Positions 1 through 5,065 of a stretch of 64,000 nt of DNA are shown here, piece by piece. The notes beneath the pieces are model-generated. The model was not told where the DNA came from. It made no database searches and saw nothing but the letters and a program-made list of their open reading frames with translations. Source of the DNA: Leifsonia shinshuensis (lineage in GTDB: Bacteria > Actinomycetota > Actinomycetes > Actinomycetales > Microbacteriaceae); contig NZ_JACCFL010000001.1 in NCBI RefSeq assembly GCF_013410375.1, forward strand, positions 1,798,001-1,862,000, in the 5' to 3' direction. A program made the position numbers and the translations under genes. The stretch's first letter is position 1, and every line of letters starts with the position of its first letter.

Positions 1-366
1 CGAATCCACGGAATCTCGGGGTGAAAGCCTGGTCTGTTGCGGTGCCCCTCCAGGCTCTTGCCACTCTTGTCCAGCTACGACGACGGTAGCACCGTCCACC
101 GACAGGGGCGGCGCGGCCGGCGGCGTGCCGTACACGAATTCGGCGCGGTGCAGCTCGTCCCGCCATGACCCGGTGAGCCACCAGTCGAGCATGTCGACGT
201 GCTGCTGGATGAGGTCGTTGCGTAGGTGCGGGGACAGGGCATTCATGTCCTCGACTGCGAGGCCACGGATGACGCCGTGAATCTGGAGCTCGCGAGCATT
301 GGTCTGAACGATGGTGAGGATGCGGTCGAGGACGATTTCCGCGAGGACTGGGTTGTGTCCGAGCAT
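1..366 (-). CDS. Hypothetical protein of the integrated element, 3' part beyond the window edge
   Basis: An open frame of 122 codons starts with ATG at 366 and runs off the left edge without a stop. It begins MLGHNPVLAEIV and has an amphipathic helical N-terminal half, a Trp-rich stretch (DWWLTGSW) and a Pro/Ala linker. I recognise no family. It lies 14 bp downstream of the small gene ending at 381 and reads the same way, so it is probably the last visible gene of the leftward element operon. The function is unknown. It may be part of the element's replication or transfer module, but that rests on position only. Confidence 0.55.
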   Translation of the reverse strand, partial: MLGHNPVLAEIVLDRILTIVQTNARELQIHGVIRGLAVEDMNALSPHLRNDLIQQHVDMLDWWLTGSWRDELHRAEFVYGTPPAAPPLSVDGATVVVAGQEWQEPGGAPQQTRLSPRDSVDS

Positions 367-380
367 GGGGTTCCTTCGGG

Positions 381-587
381 TCAGCGGCGGCGCGTGAAGC
401 GACGTCGCGGGGTGGGGCGGTTCGGGGTGATGCCGAGGGCGGCGTTGCGTTCGATCGCGCGCTGGTGGCGTTCCTGGGCTCGTTCCTGCTCGAGCTCGCG
501 GTTGGCGTTGTCACAGTCGGAGCAGCGAGGCTGGAAGGCTTCGCCAACGTGGCGGTCGCACCGTGCGCCGAGATCTTGGATCGTCAT
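381..587 (-). CDS. Small zinc-ribbon-like protein of the integrated element
   Basis: This 68-residue protein has a Cys-x2-His pair (C10, H13) followed by a Cys-x2-Cys pair (C22, C25), which suggests a zinc-binding knuckle. A Glu/Arg-rich helix and a very basic C-terminus (RPTPRRRFTRRR) follow. Its ATG overlaps the TGA of the upstream gene (ATGA at 584-587), so translation is probably coupled, and this is the main argument that it is real. The basic tail fits nucleic-acid binding. No specific family is recognised, and the zinc site is inferred from Cys/His spacing only. Confidence 0.5.
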   Translation of the reverse strand: MTIQDLGARCDRHVGEAFQPRCSDCDNANRELEQERAQERHQRAIERNAALGITPNRPTPRRRFTRRR

Positions 588-1114
588 GCTGACTGCCTCT
601 CGTCGGAGTTATCCACAGGCTGCAAGTGAGATGCCTCCGTAAATCGAGGTGTTCGTCGCTGTAGTTCTTCCTGTGGTTCCTCAGTGGTTCCTTGGGGGGT
701 GGAATTGCCAACCCCTTCAAGGTGAGAATCCCCACCCCATCCCGGGTGGGATTCCCCACCTTTCTGGTGGTGGGATTGCCCACCCCTGAACGTGAGGACG
801 AACTCAGCTCGCCGCCCGTTCCGACCCCGTTGCTTGCGCTCAATCGCACCGGACTTCACGAGCCCTTGCACAGCCGTTTTGACTGCCCAGAAGGCCGCGT
901 CGCGAGCACCTATCGCACGAGGGTCGAGAGTGGTCTTGTCCTCCACCATGCGGCCGAGGCCGTAGGCGGATTCCTCGCGTGACGCGAAGTAGCGGGGCGG
1001 CTGGTCGGAATCGAGCGCAGTGAGCGCCATGAAGATCAACAGCCGGAACTCGTTCGGCTTGAGATCATTCGCGGCGGCGAACGCGAACGCCTTTCCGACC
1101 AGATGCGCCCCCAC
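584..1114 (-). CDS. Putative replication initiator (winged-helix, lambda O-like organisation)
   Basis: The protein has about 176 residues. The N-terminal ~105 residues look like a winged-helix DNA-binding domain of phage/plasmid initiator type (LIFMALTALDSD, FWAVKTAVQGLVKSGAIERK). Next comes an eight-residue motif repeated four times (GGQSHHQK, GGESHPGW, GGDSHLEG and a diverged VGNSTPQG), then an acidic and polar tail. At DNA level the repeats are imperfect palindromes, and a perfect DnaA box lies near the stop codon. An origin inside the initiator gene is the layout of lambda O. I chose the GTG at 1114 because GAGGA stands 8 nt upstream and it directly follows the previous stop; ATG at 1135 is the alternative. 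The function is an inference from architecture. Confidence 0.6.
   Translation of the reverse strand: MGAHLVGKAFAFAAANDLKPNEFRLLIFMALTALDSDQPPRYFASREESAYGLGRMVEDKTTLDPRAIGARDAAFWAVKTAVQGLVKSGAIERKQRGRNGRRAEFVLTFRGGQSHHQKGGESHPGWGGDSHLEGVGNSTPQGTTEEPQEELQRRTPRFTEASHLQPVDNSDERQSA
609..617 (+). promoter_or_regulatory. Perfect DnaA box
   Basis: TTATCCACA matches the bacterial DnaA-box consensus at all nine positions. It lies inside the last codons of the initiator-like gene, about 80 bp from a four-copy iteron array. In a GC-rich genome such a match can occur by chance, but its position next to iterons and a relatively AT-rich stretch (about 635-693) fits a replication origin. Confidence 0.55.
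698..784 (+). repeat. Four palindromic iterons, ~24-bp period, candidate element origin
   Basis: Four 16-bp imperfect palindromes lie at 698-713, 721-736, 745-760 and 769-784. The best copies read GGTGGGATTCCCCACC and GGTGGGATTGCCCACC. The spacing is 23, 24 and 24 bp, about two helical turns, so all four present the same DNA face. They encode the eight-residue repeats of the initiator-like protein. Regular spacing, dyad symmetry and the nearby DnaA box suggest iterons bound by the gene's own product. Coding-repeat expansion alone is the alternative. Confidence 0.6.
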
Positions 1115-1115
1115 G

Positions 1116-1691
1116 TCAGCCGTCCTCGCCCTCATCGGTGACGATCGGGGTGTTGTCCGGCTGGTGAACGTCTGCGACGAGCAGCCGCAGGCTCGTGCCG
1201 CTCAGCTCCGCGTCGAGGACGTCGAACCTGCCGATAAGGTTGCAGTCGTATCGGGTGTCTCCGCTGCCCCACCCGGCGCCCGGGGTGAGGTGGTCCAGGT
1301 GCGGCATGGTCTCGGCTGCGTGGGCTCTAACCTTCCCTTCCTGCCGGTACAGGTACACCTGACCGCCGGCGACCGGGTTGGTACGCGAGTTGTCGGCGTC
1401 GACCTCGAAGACGCGACCGTGAGCGTTCAGAATCCGCACCTGATTGGCAACGAGCGCCAACGACTGTGCGGCCTTGCGAGCCGCCGCAGCGTCCTCGACG
1501 TCCCCAAGATCGGCGTACACTTCCCAGGTGCCGGATTCGCCGCCGCGGTCGCTCCAGGCATACACCGACAGGTCGGGGTCCGTGGACTGAAGACGCCGGT
1601 ACGTCTGCTCGGGGTAGTCCTCCGGCTCGGTATCGTTGAACGCCTGCTTCAGCAGTTCCGCTCGAAGGTCAATGAGTGTAGAATTTTGCAT
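1116..1691 (-). CDS. Hypothetical protein of the integrated element
   Basis: This is a 191-residue soluble protein with no signal peptide or membrane segment. ATG 1691 is chosen because AGGAGAAC stands just upstream; the frame stays open further up but has no comparable ribosome binding site. The middle part (VANQVRILNAHGRVFEVDADNS) looks beta-rich, and the tail is acidic. I recognise no family. It is the second gene of the leftward operon, after the excisionase-like gene and before the initiator-like gene, which it meets as TGAC-GTG. Confidence 0.55.
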   Translation of the reverse strand: MQNSTLIDLRAELLKQAFNDTEPEDYPEQTYRRLQSTDPDLSVYAWSDRGGESGTWEVYADLGDVEDAAAARKAAQSLALVANQVRILNAHGRVFEVDADNSRTNPVAGGQVYLYRQEGKVRAHAAETMPHLDHLTPGAGWGSGDTRYDCNLIGRFDVLDAELSGTSLRLLVADVHQPDNTPIVTDEGEDG

Positions 1692-1762
1692 GGTTAGTTC
1701 TCCTAGATCTGACTCCCGCCCGCTGTTCCCGCAGCGGGCATTTTCTTTTGCGCCTGCCGACC

Positions 1763-1999
1763 TCACGACCCGGCCGCTGTGCTCGTGCGCTCCTGAGCGC
1801 GCTCATACTCGGCCAGTGCAGCCTCTGAGTAGACGATCTTCTTCGGGCTCAAGCGCACGTATCGCGGGCCGGTGCCCGCGTATCGCAACTGCGCGAGAAC
1901 CTCGACCGTCATGCCGGGCCAGCGTTCGTCGCAGACCTGCTTGGGCGAATAGAAGCGCATTCGTTGCGACTCTGTGATGTCTGGGTGGGTGACCGCCAT
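1763..1999 (-). CDS. Excisionase-like small HTH protein
   Basis: The protein has 78 residues. A MerR/AlpA-type winged-helix segment (RFYSPKQVCDERWPGMTVEVLAQLRYAG, then PRYVRLSPKKIVYSEAALAEYERA) is typical of excisionases and recombination directionality factors of actinobacterial integrative elements. ATG 1999 has an ideal AAGGAGG 5 nt upstream, so the longer frame starting at 2173 is rejected. It is first in the leftward operon, transcribed divergently from the integrase-side gene. In this context its likely job is to bend att DNA and direct excision, but the HTH alone would also fit a simple regulator. Confidence 0.7.
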   Translation of the reverse strand: MAVTHPDITESQRMRFYSPKQVCDERWPGMTVEVLAQLRYAGTGPRYVRLSPKKIVYSEAALAEYERAQERTSTAAGS

Positions 2000-2037
2000 A
2001 GCGTCCTCCTTATCGTTGGTCCAGCCCTGACGAGGCT

Positions 2038-2115
2038 GGCTCAACAATAACCGGTTTGAGCCATGTTCGTCAAGAATGGCCCGTGTCAAAGGTGGTTCAC
2101 TCTGCCATACTGGCA
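2038..2115. promoter_or_regulatory. Divergent promoter/operator region of the integrated element
   Basis: On the minus strand a TTGACG -35 (2073-2068) and a TATTGT -10 (2049-2044) with an 18-bp spacer precede the excisionase-like operon. An inverted repeat GGCTCAA-N11-TTGAGCC (2038-2062) overlaps the -10 and the spacer. On the plus side TGCCA-TAC-TGGCA (2103-2115) lies immediately before the GTG of the 2118 gene. CCAGCC-N7-GGCTGG (2021-2039) is a further dyad. The layout resembles a two-promoter switch; which protein binds which site cannot be read from sequence. Confidence 0.5.
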
Positions 2116-2117
2116 AC

Positions 2118-2660
2118 GTGGAAGAGACACAGTTCACGATCTCGTGGCCGGCGAAGGGCGACTTCGTGCCCATTTCCCGAGGCGTCTACATCGTGCGCCG
2201 ATCAACCATCGAGTTCATCGAGGCAGATGTTGGCCGCGTTCGAATCGAGGTGATGTACGACGAATCACTCGGACGGTTCGTTGCTCACAGCGTGAGTGTC
2301 GAGCGCGCTGCTGACGGCGCTGAGGTCACAGGCGTCAATCTGCGCAACTTGCGTGTACAGGATGCGGTGCGATGGGCGGCGCAGCACATGGCTTACATCG
2401 ACCCACCTGATGAAAGCTGGTTCGGCGCTCCTGTGGCACTTCAGCAGCCGGTCGCGCTTCAGGATCTCAGTCAGGGGTCGATTCCGGCCGAGCATCTCAC
2501 CGAGCGCGCCGCGCGGCTGTACACGGTCGCGCGCATTGCGAACATGGGGCCGTTGAAGTTCGTCGCTGACTACCTCGGAGTGAGCCAAAGTACGGCGACA
2601 CGAATCATCGGGCGAGCACGCGAGGCTGGGCTACTGCGGACGGGTGACGACCGTGGCTAG
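2118..2660 (+). CDS. HTH-containing protein of the integrated element
   Basis: This 180-residue protein has a beta-rich N-terminal half and a C-terminal helix-turn-helix (FVADYLGVSQSTATRIIGRAREAGLL). Such proteins are often encoded just before integrases in actinobacterial integrative elements, where their role is poorly known. GTG 2118 is preferred over ATG 2076 because a small palindrome and a possible -10 (CATACT, 2106-2111) sit directly upstream, which suggests a leaderless transcript. Its stop lies inside the start region of the integrase gene, so the two are probably co-expressed. It is a candidate regulator or accessory DNA-binding factor; the exact function is not known. Confidence 0.6.
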   Translation: MEETQFTISWPAKGDFVPISRGVYIVRRSTIEFIEADVGRVRIEVMYDESLGRFVAHSVSVERAADGAEVTGVNLRNLRVQDAVRWAAQHMAYIDPPDESWFGAPVALQQPVALQDLSQGSIPAEHLTERAARLYTVARIANMGPLKFVADYLGVSQSTATRIIGRAREAGLLRTGDDRG

Positions 2661-3801
2661 CGTTGAGCCATATCAGGTCGGCGGGAAACAGCGGTACCGC
2701 GCCCGATGGCGGACGCCGGAGCACAAGTCGCGCGAGAAGGGTGGCTTCACGACCAAGGAGGCCGCGAAGCTTTTCCTGGCTGACAAAGTTGTCAGCATGG
2801 CGCGCGGTGATTACATCGATACGTCGCTGTCGAAGGTGACGATCGGGGAGCGTGCTGGGGCGTGGCTGGCTGGCAAGGAGAGCGCCCTGAAGCCGTCCGC
2901 GTTCTATGCCCTCGAGATCACCTGGAGGCTGCACGTCGAGCCGCGCTGGGGCTCGGTGGCCCTTCAAGCGGTCGAGCACTCCGAAGTGCAGGCGTGGGTC
3001 GCTGAGCTCGCTGCGAGGCGCTCAGCGACAGTCACGCTGCGCGCGTACGGGATACTCGCCGGCATCCTCGACGTCGCTGTGAAGGATCGTCGGGTGACGC
3101 GGAACGTGGCGCGTGACGTCGACCTGCCGCGCAAGCGGAAGAAGGCGCACGTCTACCTGACGCACGAGCAGGTCGACGCGCTCGCACGCGAGGCCGGCCA
3201 GTACGCGACGCTCGTGCGCGTCTTGGCTTACACGGGCATTCGCTGGGGTGAGGCGTCCGGACTGCGCGTGAAGCATCTCGACATGCTCCGCGGGCGCCTG
3301 CAGGTGGACGAGAACGCGGTGAAGGTCGGCACCGAGGTGATCGTCGGTTCGCCGAAATCGCACCGCGTGCGGTCGGTGCCTTTCCCGCGGTTCCTCGCCG
3401 AGTCGCTCGCGCGGCAGTGCGAGGGCAAGACTCGGGAGCAGCTCGTGTTCGGCGACGGCCACAACCACATCACGACGCCCTCATGGCGCGATGGATGGTT
3501 CGTCTACGCCAAGCGACGCTCGGGCGTGCCCGCTGAGCTCACGATTCACGACCTGCGGCACACGGCGGCGTCGCTCGCGATCGCGGCCGGTGCGAACGTG
3601 AAGGCGGTGCAGCGGATGCTCGGTCACGCCTCCGCGGCGATGACGCTCGACGTCTACGGCCACCTCTTCGACGATGACCTGGACGCCGTTTCGGCCGCTT
3701 TGGATGAGGCCGTGCGTGTTTCAAGTGTGGGCGATTTGTGGGCGATCGGTGATTCTGGGACCTCCGAAACCTCCGCGATCCCAGTCATAGCGCGGAAGTA
3801 G
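2644..3801 (+). CDS. int: Tyrosine recombinase/integrase
   Basis: The integrase has 385 residues. An N-terminal arm-binding domain (about 1-60) is followed by a SAM-like core-binding domain (about 65-160) and a catalytic domain. The catalytic set is complete: R200 (TGIRWGEA), K238, H302 and R305 (IHDLRHTAAS), H328 (MLGHAS) and nucleophile Y338 (LDVYGHLF). It should integrate and excise the element at the tRNA-Leu next to it: its stop lies 6 bp from the tRNA 3' end, the classic arrangement for tRNA-targeting integrases. GTG 2644 (GTG 2653 is also possible) overlaps the preceding gene. Confidence 0.95.
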   Translation: MTTVASVEPYQVGGKQRYRARWRTPEHKSREKGGFTTKEAAKLFLADKVVSMARGDYIDTSLSKVTIGERAGAWLAGKESALKPSAFYALEITWRLHVEPRWGSVALQAVEHSEVQAWVAELAARRSATVTLRAYGILAGILDVAVKDRRVTRNVARDVDLPRKRKKAHVYLTHEQVDALAREAGQYATLVRVLAYTGIRWGEASGLRVKHLDMLRGRLQVDENAVKVGTEVIVGSPKSHRVRSVPFPRFLAESLARQCEGKTREQLVFGDGHNHITTPSWRDGWFVYAKRRSGVPAELTIHDLRHTAASLAIAAGANVKAVQRMLGHASAAMTLDVYGHLFDDDLDAVSAALDEAVRVSSVGDLWAIGDSGTSETSAIPVIARK

Positions 3802-3825
3802 CCAAGTGCCCCCAGTGGGACTCGA
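3802..3825. other. Probable attachment site at the tRNA-Leu 3' end
   Basis: The junction between the integrase gene and the tRNA gene is where one att core is expected, normally the last part of the tRNA T-arm and acceptor stem. The second copy should lie left of this window; I found no repeat of the tRNA 3' sequence within 1-3800. The exact core limits cannot be set from one end. Confidence 0.45.
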
Positions 3826-3880
3826 ACCCACACTCGGGCGATTTTAAGTCGCCTGCCTCTGCCGATTGGGCTATGGGGGC
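3807..3880 (-). tRNA. tRNA-Leu(UAA), short variable arm
   Basis: The 74-nt gene folds as a complete cloverleaf read on the minus strand. It has a 7-bp acceptor stem (GCCCCCA/TGGGGGC) with discriminator A, a D-arm GCCC...AGGC, and an anticodon stem GGCGA/TCGCC around loop CTTAAAA, giving anticodon UAA (codon UUA). The variable region is only 5 nt (CGAGT), and the T-arm is GTGGG-TTCGAGT-CCCAC. No CCA is encoded. Leucine tRNAs normally have a long class II variable arm, so the identity rests on the anticodon. An integrase abuts its 3' end. Confidence 0.85.
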
Positions 3881-3906
3881 GATCGGTCCGGCGGCCCGGC
3901 CGGAGG

Positions 3907-4014
3907 TCAGCGGTTGCGGTAGGGCGACTTCACCATCTGGACGATGGCCGCTAAGGCGAGCGCGCCGCCGACGATGATGACCGTCCAGATGAATCCGATG
4001 AGCACGCCTTCCAT
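3907..4014 (-). CDS. Small single-pass membrane protein
   Basis: The 35-residue product (MEGVLIGFIWTV... MVKSPYRNR) consists of one hydrophobic helix of about 23 residues and a basic cytoplasmic tail. An in-frame ATG at 4026 would add MVGP. There is no strong ribosome binding site. A TATAT stretch lies just before the upstream ATG, which could mean a leaderless start there. No family is recognised. It stands alone between the tRNA and the divergent VOC gene. The stable hydrophobic/basic pattern makes it a plausible small membrane protein. Confidence 0.4.
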   Translation of the reverse strand: MEGVLIGFIWTVIIVGGALALAAIVQMVKSPYRNR

Positions 4015-4089
4015 GGGTCCCACCATATACGCTGCGCGGCGCCGCGCACCCTCTTGTCCTCCCGGTCCCGGCGGCGGAGGGTGGGGGAC

Positions 4090-4455
4090 ATGATCCGGAT
4101 CGGTTCGATCGTCTGGGGCGTGCGCGACCTGCCGCGCGCCGTCGAGTTCTGGTCGGAGGCGTTGCGCTACCGGCCGTTGCGGGAGCCGGATGTCGACTGG
4201 GCGATCCTCGCGCCCGTCGCCGGGACGGGGCCGCAACTGGCGCTCAAGCTGGTCGGGAGCGAGGCGAACCCGTCGCCGCGCCACCACCTGGACCTCTACG
4301 CCGACGATCAGGAGGCCGAAGCGGACCGGCTGCGCGGGCTCGGCGCGCTCGATGTCGACTGGGACTACGAGGAGGGCGCCGACTACGTGGTGCTCGCGGA
4401 CCCGGACGGGAACCGGTTCTGCGTCGTCGCCGCGGGGGAGGCGGCCGCCTCGTGA
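4090..4455 (+). CDS. VOC (glyoxalase/bleomycin resistance) family protein
   Basis: The protein has 121 residues, one VOC module pair. It starts IRIGSIVWGVRDLPRAVEFWSEALRY, the typical first beta-alpha unit, and ends with YVVLADPDGNRFCVV, the usual final strands. ATG 4090 is chosen because GGAGG stands about 10 nt upstream; the frame is open to 4054. Family members include metal-dependent glyoxalases, dioxygenases and drug-binding proteins. The substrate cannot be told, and the metal ligands are not clearly conserved. Confidence 0.8.
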   Translation: MIRIGSIVWGVRDLPRAVEFWSEALRYRPLREPDVDWAILAPVAGTGPQLALKLVGSEANPSPRHHLDLYADDQEAEADRLRGLGALDVDWDYEEGADYVVLADPDGNRFCVVAAGEAAAS

Positions 4456-4559
4456 CCGGGAGGACGCCGCACTGAGAGGACGTTCAGAGCCCCCGAAGGG
4501 TCCACCCACCCTGGCCGTGCAGACTGTGTGCCGACACCCTTTCTGGTGAGGTGTCCTCC

Positions 4560-4616
4560 GACCCGGCTGGAGCCCGAGATCCCCCGACGCAAGGCTCCGG
4601 CCGGGTCCCCCTTTTT
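4560..4616 (+). terminator. Rho-independent terminator
   Basis: Arms 4560-4574 (GACCCGGCTGGAGCC) and 4593-4607 (GGCTCCGGCCGGGTC) pair with one mismatch. CCCC and five T follow (4612-4616). It would end transcripts coming from the VOC gene or from an RNA starting in the 4456-4559 gap. That gap also holds a smaller hairpin (GACACC 4533-4538 / GGTGTC 4550-4555). No gene is seen in 4456-4677. Confidence 0.7.
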
Positions 4617-4677
4617 CCGCAGTCTCTTGTCCGCGGTCCCGCGGCGCGCCCGTCCGGCTGTCGACTACACTCGCCGG

Positions 4678-5049
4678 GTGACCGACACGCGATGCCCCTG
4701 CGGGAGCGGCGAGACCTACGCGAACTGCTGCGGCCCCCTGCACGCCGGCGCCCCGGCCCCGACCGCGGAGCGGCTGATGCGGTCGCGGTTCAGCGCGTTC
4801 GCGCTCGGCGACGCCGGCTACCTGCTGCGGAGCTGGCACGCCTCCACCCGCCCGGAAGCAATCGACCTGGACGACGGCCTGCACTGGTACCGGCTCGACG
4901 TCGAGTCGACCGAACGCGGCGGCCCGTTCGACCGGGACGGGATCGTGGCGTTCACCGCCTACTACAAGGGCGCGGAGCGCGGCTCGCTGCACGAGGTGTC
5001 CCGGTTCGTGCGGGAGGGCGGCGACTGGTTCTACGTCGCCGCGGTCTGA
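4678..5049 (+). CDS. YchJ family SEC-C motif protein
   Basis: The protein has 123 residues. The N-terminus holds the zinc-binding Cys-rich motif of the YchJ/SEC-C family (CPCGSGETYANCCGPLH), and the rest is the YchJ middle domain (LMRSRFSAFALGD, SWHASTRP, LHEVSRFVREGGDWFYV). The length fits the family, whose biochemical role is not established. Start GTG 4678 follows a TACACT -10 at 4666-4671 by 6 nt, so the mRNA is probably leaderless, and the frame upstream is not part of the gene. It is convergent with the Ig-domain gene. Confidence 0.85.
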   Translation: MTDTRCPCGSGETYANCCGPLHAGAPAPTAERLMRSRFSAFALGDAGYLLRSWHASTRPEAIDLDDGLHWYRLDVESTERGGPFDRDGIVAFTAYYKGAERGSLHEVSRFVREGGDWFYVAAV

Positions 5050-5065
5050 ACGCAGCGCGACGCGG

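Noticed and set aside
226..642. Plus-strand frame opposite the element operon
   Set aside because: No ribosome binding site and antisense to three coupled genes; Arg/Ser-rich translation.
698..784. CRISPR-like short regular repeats
   Set aside because: Units are 16 bp with 7-8 bp spacers, palindromic and in frame inside a coding sequence; iterons fit, a CRISPR array does not.
1763..2173. Longer version of the excisionase-like gene from 2173
   Set aside because: It would run through the divergent promoter region; the ATG at 1999 has an ideal AAGGAGG.
4383..4592. 69-codon minus frame in the 4456-4677 gap
   Set aside because: Overlaps the VOC gene and terminator, has no ribosome binding site and no recognisable composition.
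3907..4992. 361-codon minus frame covering the VOC and YchJ region
   Set aside because: Only its last 35 codons look protein-like; the rest is antisense to two recognised genes.
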